A stretch of 64,000 nt of DNA from Melastoma dodecandrum. Its lineage: Eukaryota > Streptophyta > Magnoliopsida > Myrtales > Melastomataceae. Below the pieces are notes generated by a model. That model was not told the origin of the DNA. It ran no database searches and saw nothing but the letters and a program-made list of their open reading frames with translations. Location of the stretch: NCBI GenBank assembly GCA_029817715.1, contig JARUPY010000605.1:310001-374000 (forward strand), written 5' to 3'. Positions 1-10,887 of this stretch are shown here, piece by piece (the stretch's first letter is position 1; each line of letters opens with the position of its first letter). The position numbers were made by a program, and so were the translations under genes.

Positions 1-516
1 AATTATTTTGTTAAATAACTTTTAAATTTAAAATTTTTTTAATTAATATGACAAAAGCCGCCTTACAAAGTCGTTTTTGACTGCAAAGGAAGTCAATACG
101 ATCGATTTTACCGCATTCAAAGTGAAGTCTTTGTACGATCGATTTTACCGCATTCAAAGTGAAGTCGGCGTTACCGCACGTGAAGTCGGATCGACTTCTT
201 TCGAAAAAAAATTAGGCAAATCCCAACACTTCTTCTTCTCTATCTTCCTCCTCCCCTGTCTTCCCCTCCCCCTTCCCCTTCTCCTTCACCTTCCTCTTCA
301 TCCTCCTCATCTCCTCCTCCCCTCCCCCTCCGTTCGCAAAAGCTGTGTCCTCCTCCCTCCTTCCATCCTCCGTCTCCCAAAAGAAACGGGTGTGATCGAA
401 GTAACACCCGTTTCGTTTTTCTTTTTGGTTTTTTTTTGGGAAGAAAAGTTGGGGGTTGATCCGAGAACGGAGAACTCTTGGGTTACTGTTCAACGGAGAA
501 CGGAAGAGCCCTCAAC

Positions 517-667
517 TTTTTTTTGGCGTACGAGTATATGCCGAATCGGGGCTTGGATGATCACCCCTTTAACCAGGCTTTGCTTGCTTTGCCATGGAAG
601 ACCAGACTAGAAATCATACTCGGTGCGGCCGAAAGGCTAGCTTATTTACATGAAGGAATAAAAATCA
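517..667 (+). pseudogene. Captured receptor-like kinase fragment (hinge region)
   Basis: The translation contains LAYEYMPNRGLD followed by LPWKTRLEIILGAAERLAYLHEG. These are kinase subdomains V and VIa of plant receptor-like kinases (hinge, then the alpha-E helix that precedes the catalytic loop). There is no ATP-binding loop before it and no catalytic HRD or DFG after it, so this is a fragment of about 50 residues. It sits just inside the left inverted repeat and cannot encode an active kinase. Confidence 0.7.
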
Positions 668-739
668 TGGGAATGTCCCCCGAGAGGATGAAAAAAAAAA
701 AAGTAAAACGGGAATGTCTCGGTCATTCCCGTTTGACCG

Positions 740-835
740 AGAATCCATAGCCTCCGGCTGTGACTCCAGGATGGCTTGTTTCAACACGACAGTCACCTCC
801 CTCGTGGTCGGCCTGTCTTTCGCGTTCTTGACACC
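740..835 (-). pseudogene. Captured receptor-like kinase fragment (end of C-lobe)
   Basis: On the minus strand the peptide KDRPTTREVTVVLKQAILE matches kinase subdomain XI of receptor-like kinases, whose usual form is DRPTMREV. It lies opposite in strand to the hinge fragment at 517-667, so the two pieces were captured or rearranged independently. No intact frame joins them. Confidence 0.6.
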
Positions 836-1233
836 CGTTTGATCACCCGCGTTCAAAGCCCACGGAAATCGAATAAGACGAAACGAAGACTCCGTTTGAT
901 CACCCAAAGACCACACCAGACTCTTCAAACAATCAAAAAAGGGCACTTCCATTTTCATTGCCAAACCTTAAATCCTACAATACCCAGTAAGGAAACGATC
1001 CACCTTTCATTGCCAAACCTTAAATTCTACAATTCCAACTTGGACTTGTCCGTGAAGTAGAAGCACTTCATAGTTGAATATGATATTTTCGAGGATGCGG
1101 TTGCTGTTCTTAAGGATGTCCGTGGGGAATGGGTGGGAAGATAGGCGTGTCGTGTCGGAGGAGTTTGACGAGAGGACGACGAAGTGGCTGGAGTGCTTGA
1201 ACGGCGAGGGAAGCCTAATCTCTGAAGCAGTTA

Positions 1234-1362
1234 CGGCATGAATTCCTTGACGCTGGTGCGCTCGAAGTAGCCGGAGTCGCTGACGTCGGAGGCGTTGGCG
1301 AGGACGATGGGGTCGGATCCATCCTGGTTGCACTTGAGCACCAACAAAGCCGTGATCTTCAT
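1234..1362 (-). pseudogene. Captured 5' end of a YKT6 (R-SNARE longin) gene
   Basis: Starting at the ATG at 1362 the minus strand reads MKITALLVLKCN, then DPIVLANASDVSDSGYFER and SVKEFMP. This is the start of the longin domain of the plant R-SNARE YKT6. Similarity stops at a TAA right after 1234, at about residue 43 of a roughly 200-residue protein. The SNARE motif and the CAAX prenylation site are absent. The captured ATG lies about 10 bp inside the right inverted repeat, so the piece probably includes only the first exon. Confidence 0.75.
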
Positions 1363-1920
1363 GGCTCTTCCCGGATCAACCCCCAACTTTTCTTCCCCCA
1401 AAAAGAAAAACCAAAAAGAAAAACGAAACGGGTGTTACTTCGATTACGTTTCGACACCCGTTTCTTTTGGGAGACGGAGGATGGAAGGAGGGAGGAGGAC
1501 ACGGCTATTGCGAACGGAGGGGGAGGGGAGGAGGAGATGAGGAGGAGGAAGATGAAGGTGAAGGGGAAGGGGGGGGGGGGGGGGTAGAGGGGAAGACGAG
1601 AGAGAAGTGTGGGATTGCGTACTTCCTCTTTGGGGTATCGTCAAGGCCGACTTCACTTTCGGTGCAGCGAAATCACCTCGAAGAAGTCTGAATTTCAAAC
1701 TAAGAATGATTGGAGTAAAACTTTTTGAGTCTGAAACTCAAATTTATTAACATTAGTCCACTTATTTTAAGTTTGATCGATTTCGTAAAATATTTTGCTA
1801 ACCGGAAAAAACCTCCTGCATACTTTACCAGAAAGTTTTAAACAAATGAGATCTCTAGATTTGTGATTTATCTCTCTCCTAATACATAGATATGATGGAA
1901 ACAAGGAGTAATGACAACTG

Positions 1921-4900
1921 TCAGGAGGAATAGCTATACTGCCCCAGTAACAACTCGAACATGTCCTTCGGGGTCAGAAGTGTGGTTCCCCCTAGGATCA
2001 CCTCCACGTCCGGCCTGCCGCTTTCGGATACCGCTTCCTGGATCTCCCGTATCTGGGGAACACGTGAAGCACCGACGTCACCACACGGTTGGTTCTTGAA
2101 TCGGAGATAATTTGTGAGAAATGACGTACCTCTCGAGGGCTAACACCTCCGACGACGAAAACCAGGATGACGCTCTGATCGGAAAGCTGAGGCTTTGCCT
2201 GCAAAAATTTTTCAAGATGTTGAGAAGCTATGCGTAATGCAGTACAACATCCACCTAATTTGTACGTCGGAGAATGAAGTCGATGCTGACCTGCACGAGG
2301 CCCAATCTTCCGAAGCCGCTCTTGAGAAACCGTCCCACAGTCGATGAATGATACTCCAAACCGTGTAGTTCGGACTTGTTCAGTATCCTTGTTATAATCC
2401 TGTAAAGTAAACATTTGTTTGAGCTGGGAACACCGACGGCGTTGCCGTCAAACGGGGATAACCCCTCTGACAAGGGATATCCTTTGCTTTTGAAGCTCGA
2501 TAGCTTATGAAGGAATTTGAACAGGTTATCAACTCGATCATGCAATTCCAACTTGAGTTGCACGTCACTGTAATCTTGGTCCTTATTCTCAGCATATTCG
2601 TCGCCCCAGCTGTCCCATTGATCATCATCAAAACCATCATTTGACATCTCCTTTGACGACTCTTCCTTGATTTCTTTTGAGTCGCCTTTCCTTTTGGCTT
2701 CTAGTTCTTCCTTCAAGCCCTCGAGAAATTTTAACTCCCCAACGTCCGGGTTCTCCAAAATCGCATCTACCATGGCTTCTTTCATCAGATGATCTTCTTG
2801 CCAAGAAAATGGTCCATCAGATCCGGATGTTGGAAAATTCTCACCAGCTAACAAATACCCCACAACAGTCAGAAGCAAAGCATCTTGAAAAGAAAGAAGG
2901 CTCTGGGATTTATCTGGTTTCCTGTTCTTCTGAGCAGGAGATCCCAGCAGAGCACTTTTGGTAATCAGATCTCCAATCTGAGCTGCAAGACTCTGACTGG
3001 TGTCCCCTGCACTAACAGTTAACATCTTCACTGCACTGGAATAGGCATCCCATCTAGCAGAACACGATTCTTCAAGTACTTCCAAGGTTGCTGCAGCTAC
3101 CTGAATTAACCCCTTGTTTCGCACAAGCACCGTCTGACTTTTTACCAATACTCTTATCAGAGCAAGCAATTCTGACTTGCTGGGTAAACCTGGACGTACC
3201 TTGACATTGGTAGAGATGTTTTCTCGGCGTAGGGTCTCTTGGAGCCACTTCTTTACCAGTACAGCACCATCTTTAGTTCTTCTCTCTAGTAAGGCTTCTA
3301 TGTAGGGTGTTCCCCTGAAACATTCAGTGGAAATAAGGGAGCCAGTACATAACTCGCTTGCCAGGCTAGATGCCTCTGTATTACGAATAACAGAACCGAT
3401 ATTTGCCGAGCTGACAGTTGAAGATGAAAAGCTACCAGAGTTCCACCCAATTATAAATGAGTTAGTCCCCTGGAGAAGACGAATATCATTTGCTTTTCCA
3501 TCTTCTGTACTTAGGACCTCAGAAAGTGGTATACGCACACTAAGAGAAGCCCGCTGTATGTTTCCAATGCCTTGTTTTTGTTGAGTTTTAGAACTCTTCG
3601 TGTTTGAGGCTAGAAATCTTTCTTTACGAGGCAAGGAGGAAAATACTCGATCCATGAGCGAGTCACCGTGACAGCACGGAGTAAGAAGATCAAGAGTACG
3701 GTCAATTATCAACAGTCCAGCTGATTTCTTGCGACGACCAACATCGTAGAGACTTGACATGTCTGTCAACATTTTCCCAATTGATTTTGACAAATCACCA
3801 AGGGAAAATATTTCCAGCTTTAGGTCCATCTGCGAAGAGAAAGTCATAGTCACGGAAAGAAAAACTAGACCCCACTAGAATAGTCAGGATCTGTAGATTT
3901 TATTAACTTACCATGGTAGCCAAGTGGTAAAGAAAATGAGCAGTGAGTATAGCACCAGGAAGACTGTCTTCACCATCAAAAGAGCTACCTCTACTCAGCG
4001 GAGGCAATCCTTGACTTAGAGAATTCTCATTGAAAGTGGATAAGTAAGCTTCAGAAACAGATCCTTCTGACGGCAAGATAAATGCTCTTGGTGTAATTGG
4101 ACATACGATACAAGGAAAGTGGCGTACAGAAACAACCAACTTCAATCCGACAGCATCTCGGTGTCCAATAATGTGATTTTCAAAGCCACCCCTTTTGGTT
4201 GGAGAAGCTTCCTCAAAGGACGCATAATCTTCAACAGAAGTTAACTCAGGCCATCCTTCAAATTCAGTTGCTTCTGCGTGGTTACTTATGTCGGTATCTT
4301 TTTTCCTAACAAGCTCCTCAAAATCCTGAACAAGCAACGCCTCATATTCACGAAATGCATCAGATCCCAAAGGAGAATCAGGACAAGCTGAGTGGGCAAT
4401 CTGCAAAAGAATTAAAATTGAATGTCATTCAAAGAGCAAACACAACAATGCCAGAGACAACAAGTGCAGTTTCTTTCAAGTGTATCAAAACTACGGAATA
4501 GGGGAAAATATCTAGAGTTCTTTAGACTAGTAAACATGATCTTAACTGCAAAGGCGTGCTGTCTCTTTCACTCATCGACAAAGAGGAAAACTATCCATTT
4601 TGGATAGAGAAGTTCTTAAAAACAATTTCCGGTTCATAATGCAGCAGTAAACAATGATTTAAACCAACGTGGGGTTGGTCCAAGAGGTTGGCGGCTTTAT
4701 ATTGCTTAACCAAGGTCTCGGGTTAGAGACTTAGAAATGCAGCCATCCTCGTTGGTAGACCCACCCACCAAAACCAGGTGCATTACCCGGGTCGAGTCCA
4801 GATTAGTCGGAACGAAGCTTCGAACACCGGGCCGGCAACCAAAAAAGAAATGATATAAAACGAACAAGAAGAAAGCTAAAGTCAAAGCAGATGGATGGAA

Positions 4901-5977
4901 CTCATAAAGCACCTCTGAGATGCATGTAAATATAGTACAACGGCGAACACCTGGGTGTGAGCTCAGGCAGCGCAAGATGTACCGATGAGCATCACTTAAC
5001 AGTCGAGATGACATGATTGTGACTTCCTGGCCAGCTTGTAATTTTGAAGTCCAATTAACTACCTGACCAAAAGCTAGTCATTAGCATCAGATACTAAATT
5101 ATGATAGGGTTATAGCATGAAAGCTACGCATCAACATCATGACTGCAATAGTTTCATCTGTTAGCAAATCAAATCATATTTTCATGTTTACAAATGTAAA
5201 AAAGAAAAGAAGTCTTAAGAGTCGAGATCGAGAGGGGGTCCTCAACCCCAAAGCCTCAAATCAAACCAAGGCTATCCGACATTTTAAAGTCAACCTGCAA
5301 GAAGTAGGATGAAAGAAGAATACATTCAAGCAGAAGTTCTCACCGTGCCAAGAGGAGCCAAGTCCTCCAAACTGCAAACAGCACGTACTCCATGGTCAAG
5401 TAACAAGGGAAAAGCCCCAATGTATTGGAAACATTCAGCACATCCACTATCCAAATATAGGACTGAATCTTTTAGAAGCTCCCCTACCTGAGGACAGTCA
5501 GAAATCCAAATTGTAACAAGAAAAGAGCTTAGCAAACGAAACCATCAGAAAAGTGACCATTCTAACTTCTAAAAGAAGGACACACATTTTCTAAGATATC
5601 ACACCAGATAACATCACAGTCCAAACCAAAGTGAGGTTTGGAGAATAACCAAAACCCTAGAGGATTTCAATATCAAAATCAAAACAATCCTTAGTTTTCC
5701 CATGAACTAATCATGAAGCCTTTTTATAAAACATCCTCTTGCTCAATTAAACAGGTAACTCTTCAGCATCAGGCAGGGACAATCGACAACGAAAAAATTA
5801 ATCAGTACACCTCATCCTTGATTCAGAATTTCAGAAACAATAAAACCTCGCAACACGGTACCCAAATTCAACAGTCTGAAGTAATCAAAACCAACGCATT
5901 ATCTTCCTCGAAGTCAGAATCGAACTCACTCGGCCGATCGAATCGAGGCAAGTTTTGGAAACGTCAACCACAGCCAT
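1921..5977 (-). CDS. MIP3: MIP3-like Sec1/Munc18 family protein, MAG2 tethering complex
   Basis: Seven exons join without a frame break into 856 residues: 5930-5977, 5344-5487, 5062-4913, 4400-3912, 3829-2291, 2198-2130 and 2052-1921. All introns are phase 0 with GT-AG ends. The protein starts MAVVDVSKTCLDSIGR and ends LLGQYSYSS. It matches the Arabidopsis MAG2-interacting protein MIP3 (At2g42700, about 840 residues) along its whole length, including the blocks GLLIIDRTLDLLTPCCHGDS and GLEYHSSTVGRFLKSGFGR. MIP3 is a Sly1-like member of the MAG2-MIP1-MIP2 complex on the ER, which tethers Golgi-derived vesicles and is needed for export of storage proteins. An acidic stretch near residues 680-720 is family-typical. 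Intron 3 carries a SINE. Confidence 0.93.
4665..4848 (+). mobile_element. tRNA-derived SINE (Au-like) in MIP3 intron
   Basis: Within intron 3 of MIP3, a sequence starting CAACGTGGGGTTGGTCCAAG has a Pol III A-box-like segment near 4672-4690. A B-box-like segment (CTCGGGTTAGAGAC) lies near 4712-4725. Downstream come the ATTAGTCGGAACGAAG and CCGGGCCGGCAACC blocks typical of plant Au-type SINEs, then an A-rich tail at 4839-4850. It is flanked by near-identical AATGATTTAAAC (4653-4664) and AATGATATAAAAC (4849-4861), which look like a slightly decayed target duplication. The element is antisense to MIP3. It carries no protein. Confidence 0.75.
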
Positions 5978-8854
5978 GACTCCTTGCTACCCAGTATCGC
6001 GCTCGATTTGATGTTAACAATCACTGCAAGTCAATCGAGGTCGTATCCGGCGAAACTCGGAGGTTCCGATTCGAGAAACGGCCGTGAATTGTTGAACTAC
6101 GAACTCGCACGGCCACGATTCATCGATTCGGAGAACGATCGTTCGATCAATCTTCGTCTCCTCGGACGACGACCGGGCGTTGCTTCGAGGAGGAGAGGGG
6201 AACGGTGTCTCAGGCGCAGCGGCGGACGGCGACGTCTTTTCTCTGGGCCCGATGGGGAGTTAGTTGGGCTTTGCCTCTTCAATTTCTCGATGTGGATGTC
6301 AAAGCAATGGCTCGCAAGATTGGATTAGTCCCTTAATTTAAGTATTATCTTTATCAAGCCTTTTACCCTTTTATGCTTCATACATGCATGGATCTCATTG
6401 TCATGACTTCCTATTGTCTGTATAAATACTAAAATTTCACAAATAAAAAATTATGTACAAATTATCATATTAAAATAATGAATAGCAATTTGTGTCTTTC
6501 TAATCATGGATGATATACGTGAATTCTCTGATTCGATTTTCGAAGAATTACGATAATTGAAGATGATAATTGAGTTCAAACGAAGGATTAGCTGAACTTT
6601 AAGAGGTATCGTGTTAAAGTCGTTGGAATCTATAAGCTCGATTTGACAACACTTCAAGGATTTGGTGAAGTCGTCGCGGCTTCCACAACTTGATGTTTAC
6701 AAAAGAGTAATGGAGAACATTGAAAGAACTTCGACGAGCTAGAAGATCCTCAAGGGCTTCCTTGGAATGGAGATTCGGATGCCAATTCGGCCGTAAATAC
6801 TTGCAATCCCAGTAATGTCCGTTGGTATGGGCAAGAAATTGTCTCAAATATAGAGTTAACTGCTTCTCTAGAAGAGGTAATTTGTCAATTCCAGATTGCA
6901 ATCGTCCCTTTGGATGTGTATTTGAGGCTTGAGGGACACTGTCACGATCCTCGGAAGAGGTATGTGGCCTAAATGCAAAATTAAAATCATTAACTTTAGC
7001 GAAGGAGTGGTCTCAACAAATCTCGACATAAGAGTGATGATAGCATAAGGGAAACGCAAAGTTGGTTTTCACATTGAGTCCGACCCTGATGGGTTTCCAT
7101 CAGTCGATTTTGCCATTGGCGACTTGAGAAACTCAAAACTCGCTCCTAGTCGACCTAAACCACCACCTCCCACACGAGGTTCGACCTCCAATCTCGCTCG
7201 ACAACATCGTGATTAAAATGAAATCGCGATGCAGCAATGCATCAATGATAAGTGTACGAGGCTAACATTCGACAACAGTGTAAGAAGAGGACACCCAGTT
7301 TATATATTTCCACAGAGGAGATCCACCTTCGATGAAGGTCTTCATAGAGAAAGACCCCATTCGATGAGGTTGCTTCCAATGTAGTTCCATATATGTTTGA
7401 AGATCCAGATTACATGAAGTACATCATCGCTCGGAATGTCAAGCAGGTGGGTGCTAGTGATGTGCGAAAGGAGGAAATGAACCTCTAGAGTATCATTTAT
7501 CCTGAGTACATCAACCGGGATTGGTCAATTTACCCATCAAGCTAAACTTCGAATAATGACTATCGAAAACTTCGATTGTTCTCTAATTTACTTATGGGAC
7601 CGGCTTTCCGTGGTACATTCATCTTTCCCCGAACTTAATTCCAGGATGGCAGGAAATGCAAACTTTTGCTGCACTAATTTAACCATCACCTTAGCCTGGG
7701 GAATTGGTTGCGATCTTTCTTCAACTATTACCCTAGTCGAACTCTTAAATGGCCAATGGTACCTGGCCTAAGGTTGATATAATAGTAAAAAAGTTTCCTT
7801 TCATGGAGCAAAACAGGCTGTTTAACCCTTCAATCACCGTAGTGTTGTCTTTGATTCCCCTTTCCACCAAATTAGTGAAAGTATATGAGTTGATATCAAA
7901 CGGACATTTTAAGGCCCTTGATCAATCGATTATAAGTCTTGCAGTATGTCGAAGATTACCCCTCAAACTTGTCTATAATAACATATACATGTTTCGGTTG
8001 ATCATCTACATCCACGACTACTTTTACTTTGTCAGCTCAAATCTGAAAGCTTTCCTCTTCGTGTGTTTTGTCCATTCTTTTATTCTCCGATCTATGGACG
8101 ATGTATTTCATTTGTCGATCTCTTTATTTCATTTTATGAAACTCGTCATTTATTCGATAGCTCTTATGGGAGTTGTGATATAATCTTCAAATAAAGTAGT
8201 ATTCGTCGTCATTACTGATATAATCTCGAAATCCTTACCCAAAAGGAGGGGAATTCGATGAAGAATTATTACTCATAGAGCTACTAAGACTCTTTTAAAA
8301 TATATTTATTTTGGGCTTGTAGTCCACTGATGACCCAATACGCCTATACATGTAATGGGCTTAATTCTCCTTGATAACCCAATAAGACTTTTTTTTAGTG
8401 GGCTAGATAATTAACCCCTCTACACCAAAAAAACAGTCTATTTTTTGTTCATATGACCGAGTTGGATTGTCGCTATTTCAAGTCCATGATCAAACTCATA
8501 CACCAAGCCCGTTCATACGCATCGACAAAATTTTGATGACTAACAGTTAGTACCTCTCTTTTCCCTGCACTAACCTTTGACCCCAGTAGCCTTCCTGAAC
8601 TATATCATTTCCAAGATTAGGAGGAAGAATCACGAGTTGAACTCATGGAAAGTACTTGAAAACATGAGTTATCGTTGATTGATTATATGCAAAGTTACAA
8701 CCGGCACAAACAGCAGTCAAACCCCCCAGCCTTCAAGGTGAACATTGGACGGCAACACCACTGCAAAAGCATAGAGGATGGATCCGGGCACTTGAGAAAC
8801 ATTTCGAAAACCAGAAACACCTTCAAACACAACAAACACCATCCAACATGTGCT
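5978..8854. other. Gene-poor interval, no supported gene
   Basis: About 2.9 kb between the starts of MIP3 and the end of MBF1. The first 300 bp must contain the MIP3 promoter and 5' leader. The rest is AT-rich with only short broken frames. A moderately GC-rich patch at 6850-7560 may be an old transposon remnant, but I could not recognise a domain in any frame. Confidence 0.5.
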
Positions 8855-10169
8855 TCACTTCTTCCCACCACGCAGTTTTACCCCTAGAGCCCTCTCCAGC
8901 TTAGTGATAATCTGCTGATTTGGTATAGCTTTGCCAGATTCATATTCTTGAATAATCTGTGGCTTCTCATTGATCAACTGTGAAGAATGCGGCCACGCTT
9001 AGAAGATGACGCAAAAGAGGGTGCATATAAAAAGCCGGAAAAGAGACAAATATGCGTACCTGTGCTAACTGAGCCTGGGTAAGCTTCTTATCCATTCTCG
9101 CTTGCATTATATTCTTCTTGAGGTCGTTCGGCACCCGGTCATCTAGAACCAAACACAATTATCAATACCAGTAATAATAATTAATTATCTTCAATGATAA
9201 GGAAATTTCAGTATCTTGACTTTGAAAGTATTCAAGTCACAAACATCAGCAAGCAAACAATCCAGTATTTCCTTCATAGAGACACCACATAACAAGCATT
9301 CACCTTTAATTGCACTTACTTTCAATCACGTTGATCCACACAGGAACAAAAACAGAAACGAAAAAATCAAGAACAACAGAGAATAATAAAGCTCCATCAA
9401 GGAACTTGGATCAAGCGAAGTATCCTTTCCAACATCTAAAGAATACAACCAAAAGGAATACTAAGAATGGGGAAAGAAAAAATCTTTGAGCTTTTGTTAC
9501 TAACCCAAGCATAAGGGACGTCAAAGAGAACATACAAAGTGAAAACAAAGAAGAAAAAGCACGAGTTGCAAACATCGGACAGAGCAGCTCAGCTGCAACG
9601 AATCATAAACTCCACTACCCACACATATAACAAATTACTCACGGGCAAGGTTTTCAGTGTCATCGTCGAGCTTCTTAGTATTCAGAGACGTGCTGCTCGA
9701 CGCGGCTTTATTTGTTCCGGCATTATCTGTTGTCAAAAATAAAAACAAAAAAACGAAGATCAAATCAGTCAACTGTCAAAATATTGATCTCCTCGTATGG
9801 GCCAAATTCAATCAAACCAACACCACACGCATCAAACCCATCCAGATATATCATGTAAATTGATAACAGCAAGAAATCAAGCAAATCACAACAAACGACT
9901 CACAGCCGGAACCCAAATCACCCAACCAATCATCATCCGGGGGCAAGGAACAAACAGCGGATCCCGAAATCAGTAAAAAAAACAGCAACAGCAGACGGTT
10001 AGGAGTACAAGAAGAAGGATGCCTGACATTTCTTGACAGTTTCGATGTCGGCGCCGGCGCGACGGGCGGCGTTGACGGCCTTCTCGTCCTTCTTGGCGGC
10101 TGCGTTGGGAGCCTTCTTGCGGATGACGACGGGTTCCCAGTCCTGAGAGAGCGGTCCAATCCCGGCCAT
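8855..10169 (-). CDS. MBF1: Multiprotein-bridging factor 1 (MBF1a/b type)
   Basis: Four exons (10169-10028, 9726-9643, 9142-9060, 8977-8855) give 143 residues, against 142 for Arabidopsis MBF1a/b. The protein begins [19 protein letters not shown], the MBF1 N-terminal domain, followed by a Cro/C1-type helix-turn-helix ([20 protein letters not shown] and [12 protein letters not shown]) from about residue 87. It ends LRGGKK. MBF1 is a conserved nuclear coactivator that bridges TBP and bZIP-type activators; plant MBF1a/b are constitutive or stress-linked. The short last exon encodes half of the HTH. All splice sites are GT-AG. Confidence 0.95.
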
Positions 10170-10887
10170 GACGACGATCTTCCCCTCAACAAACGTTCCT
10201 GATCTAATTAGGGTTTTCCGGGCAAATGCTTTTCTTCGACGAGGTTTCGGCTCTGTGTCTCATCCAAAAGTGGTTCAATCAGCGCCGGTTCATGGGCCTG
10301 GACCATCGTGATGCCATAGGCCCAATAGGGAACGGAAAGGCGATTCTATCCCGCCCATTTTAAACGAACCAAATGACGAAAAATGGCGGAAATGGAAAGA
10401 ATGGCGTTCCATTCCATTCCCTTCCCTTCGTCATTACATTACAAACTAGATATTAACCCGGTAACCCCACCGAGGCCACCATCGCCCTCGGAATGGGGGT
10501 AACAAGTGTAGTATCCCACAAAGTCCGACCACCGCAGCCCCCTTTTCCATGCTTCCTTTCGCCCTCTCGGTTGTCGATGCAGAAGAAATAGCATTACGGA
10601 CAAGAAGATTACCGACACCGCGACAGTGGAGCTTCACGAGGAAATGACACAGAACCTCACAAATCGCCATGACAGATCTCTTATTGGTTGGTTTATTTCT
10701 CGCAAAGAGTTTCGGACAAGAACTTATAAATGTGATAACAAACAACTAGATTTAGCATCATCGTGCTCACTTATGACAGACATCATGGAGACATTTATGC
10801 CCAGTAGAAGGAACAAAACATACAACAGCGAATGACATGTACAAGTAAAACAAGTAGAGGCGAGAACATGTACAATTACTGGCAGCC
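10170..10887. other. MBF1 promoter and DUF688 3' flank
   Basis: The interval holds the MBF1 5' leader and promoter, which has an AATGGAA-rich stretch at 10370-10430. It also holds the 3' untranslated side of the DUF688 gene that ends at 10888. No further gene is supported. Confidence 0.5.
10208..10217 (-). promoter_or_regulatory. telo-box in MBF1 leader
   Basis: AAAACCCTAA on the minus strand, about 40 bp upstream of the MBF1 start codon. Telo-boxes (AAACCCTAA) are common near the transcription start of plant translation-related and housekeeping genes. The function here is inferred from the motif only. Confidence 0.45.

Larger units (their letters stand above)
100..1690. mobile_element. Pack-MULE-like element with long inverted repeats
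   Basis: The stretch from roughly 146 to 463 reappears in reverse complement at about 1372-1670. It consists of a pyrimidine-rich tract followed by a GAAACGGGTGT-containing block. Between the arms lie fragments of at least two unrelated plant genes, in both orientations: receptor-kinase pieces at 517-667 (+) and 740-835 (-), and the start of YKT6 at 1234-1362 (-). Long inverted termini around captured gene pieces is the hallmark of Pack-MULEs. The left end also holds a 33-bp direct repeat (99-131 and 135-167). No clear target-site duplication was found, so the class is inferred. A run of 16 G at 1569-1584 interrupts the right arm. Confidence 0.6.
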
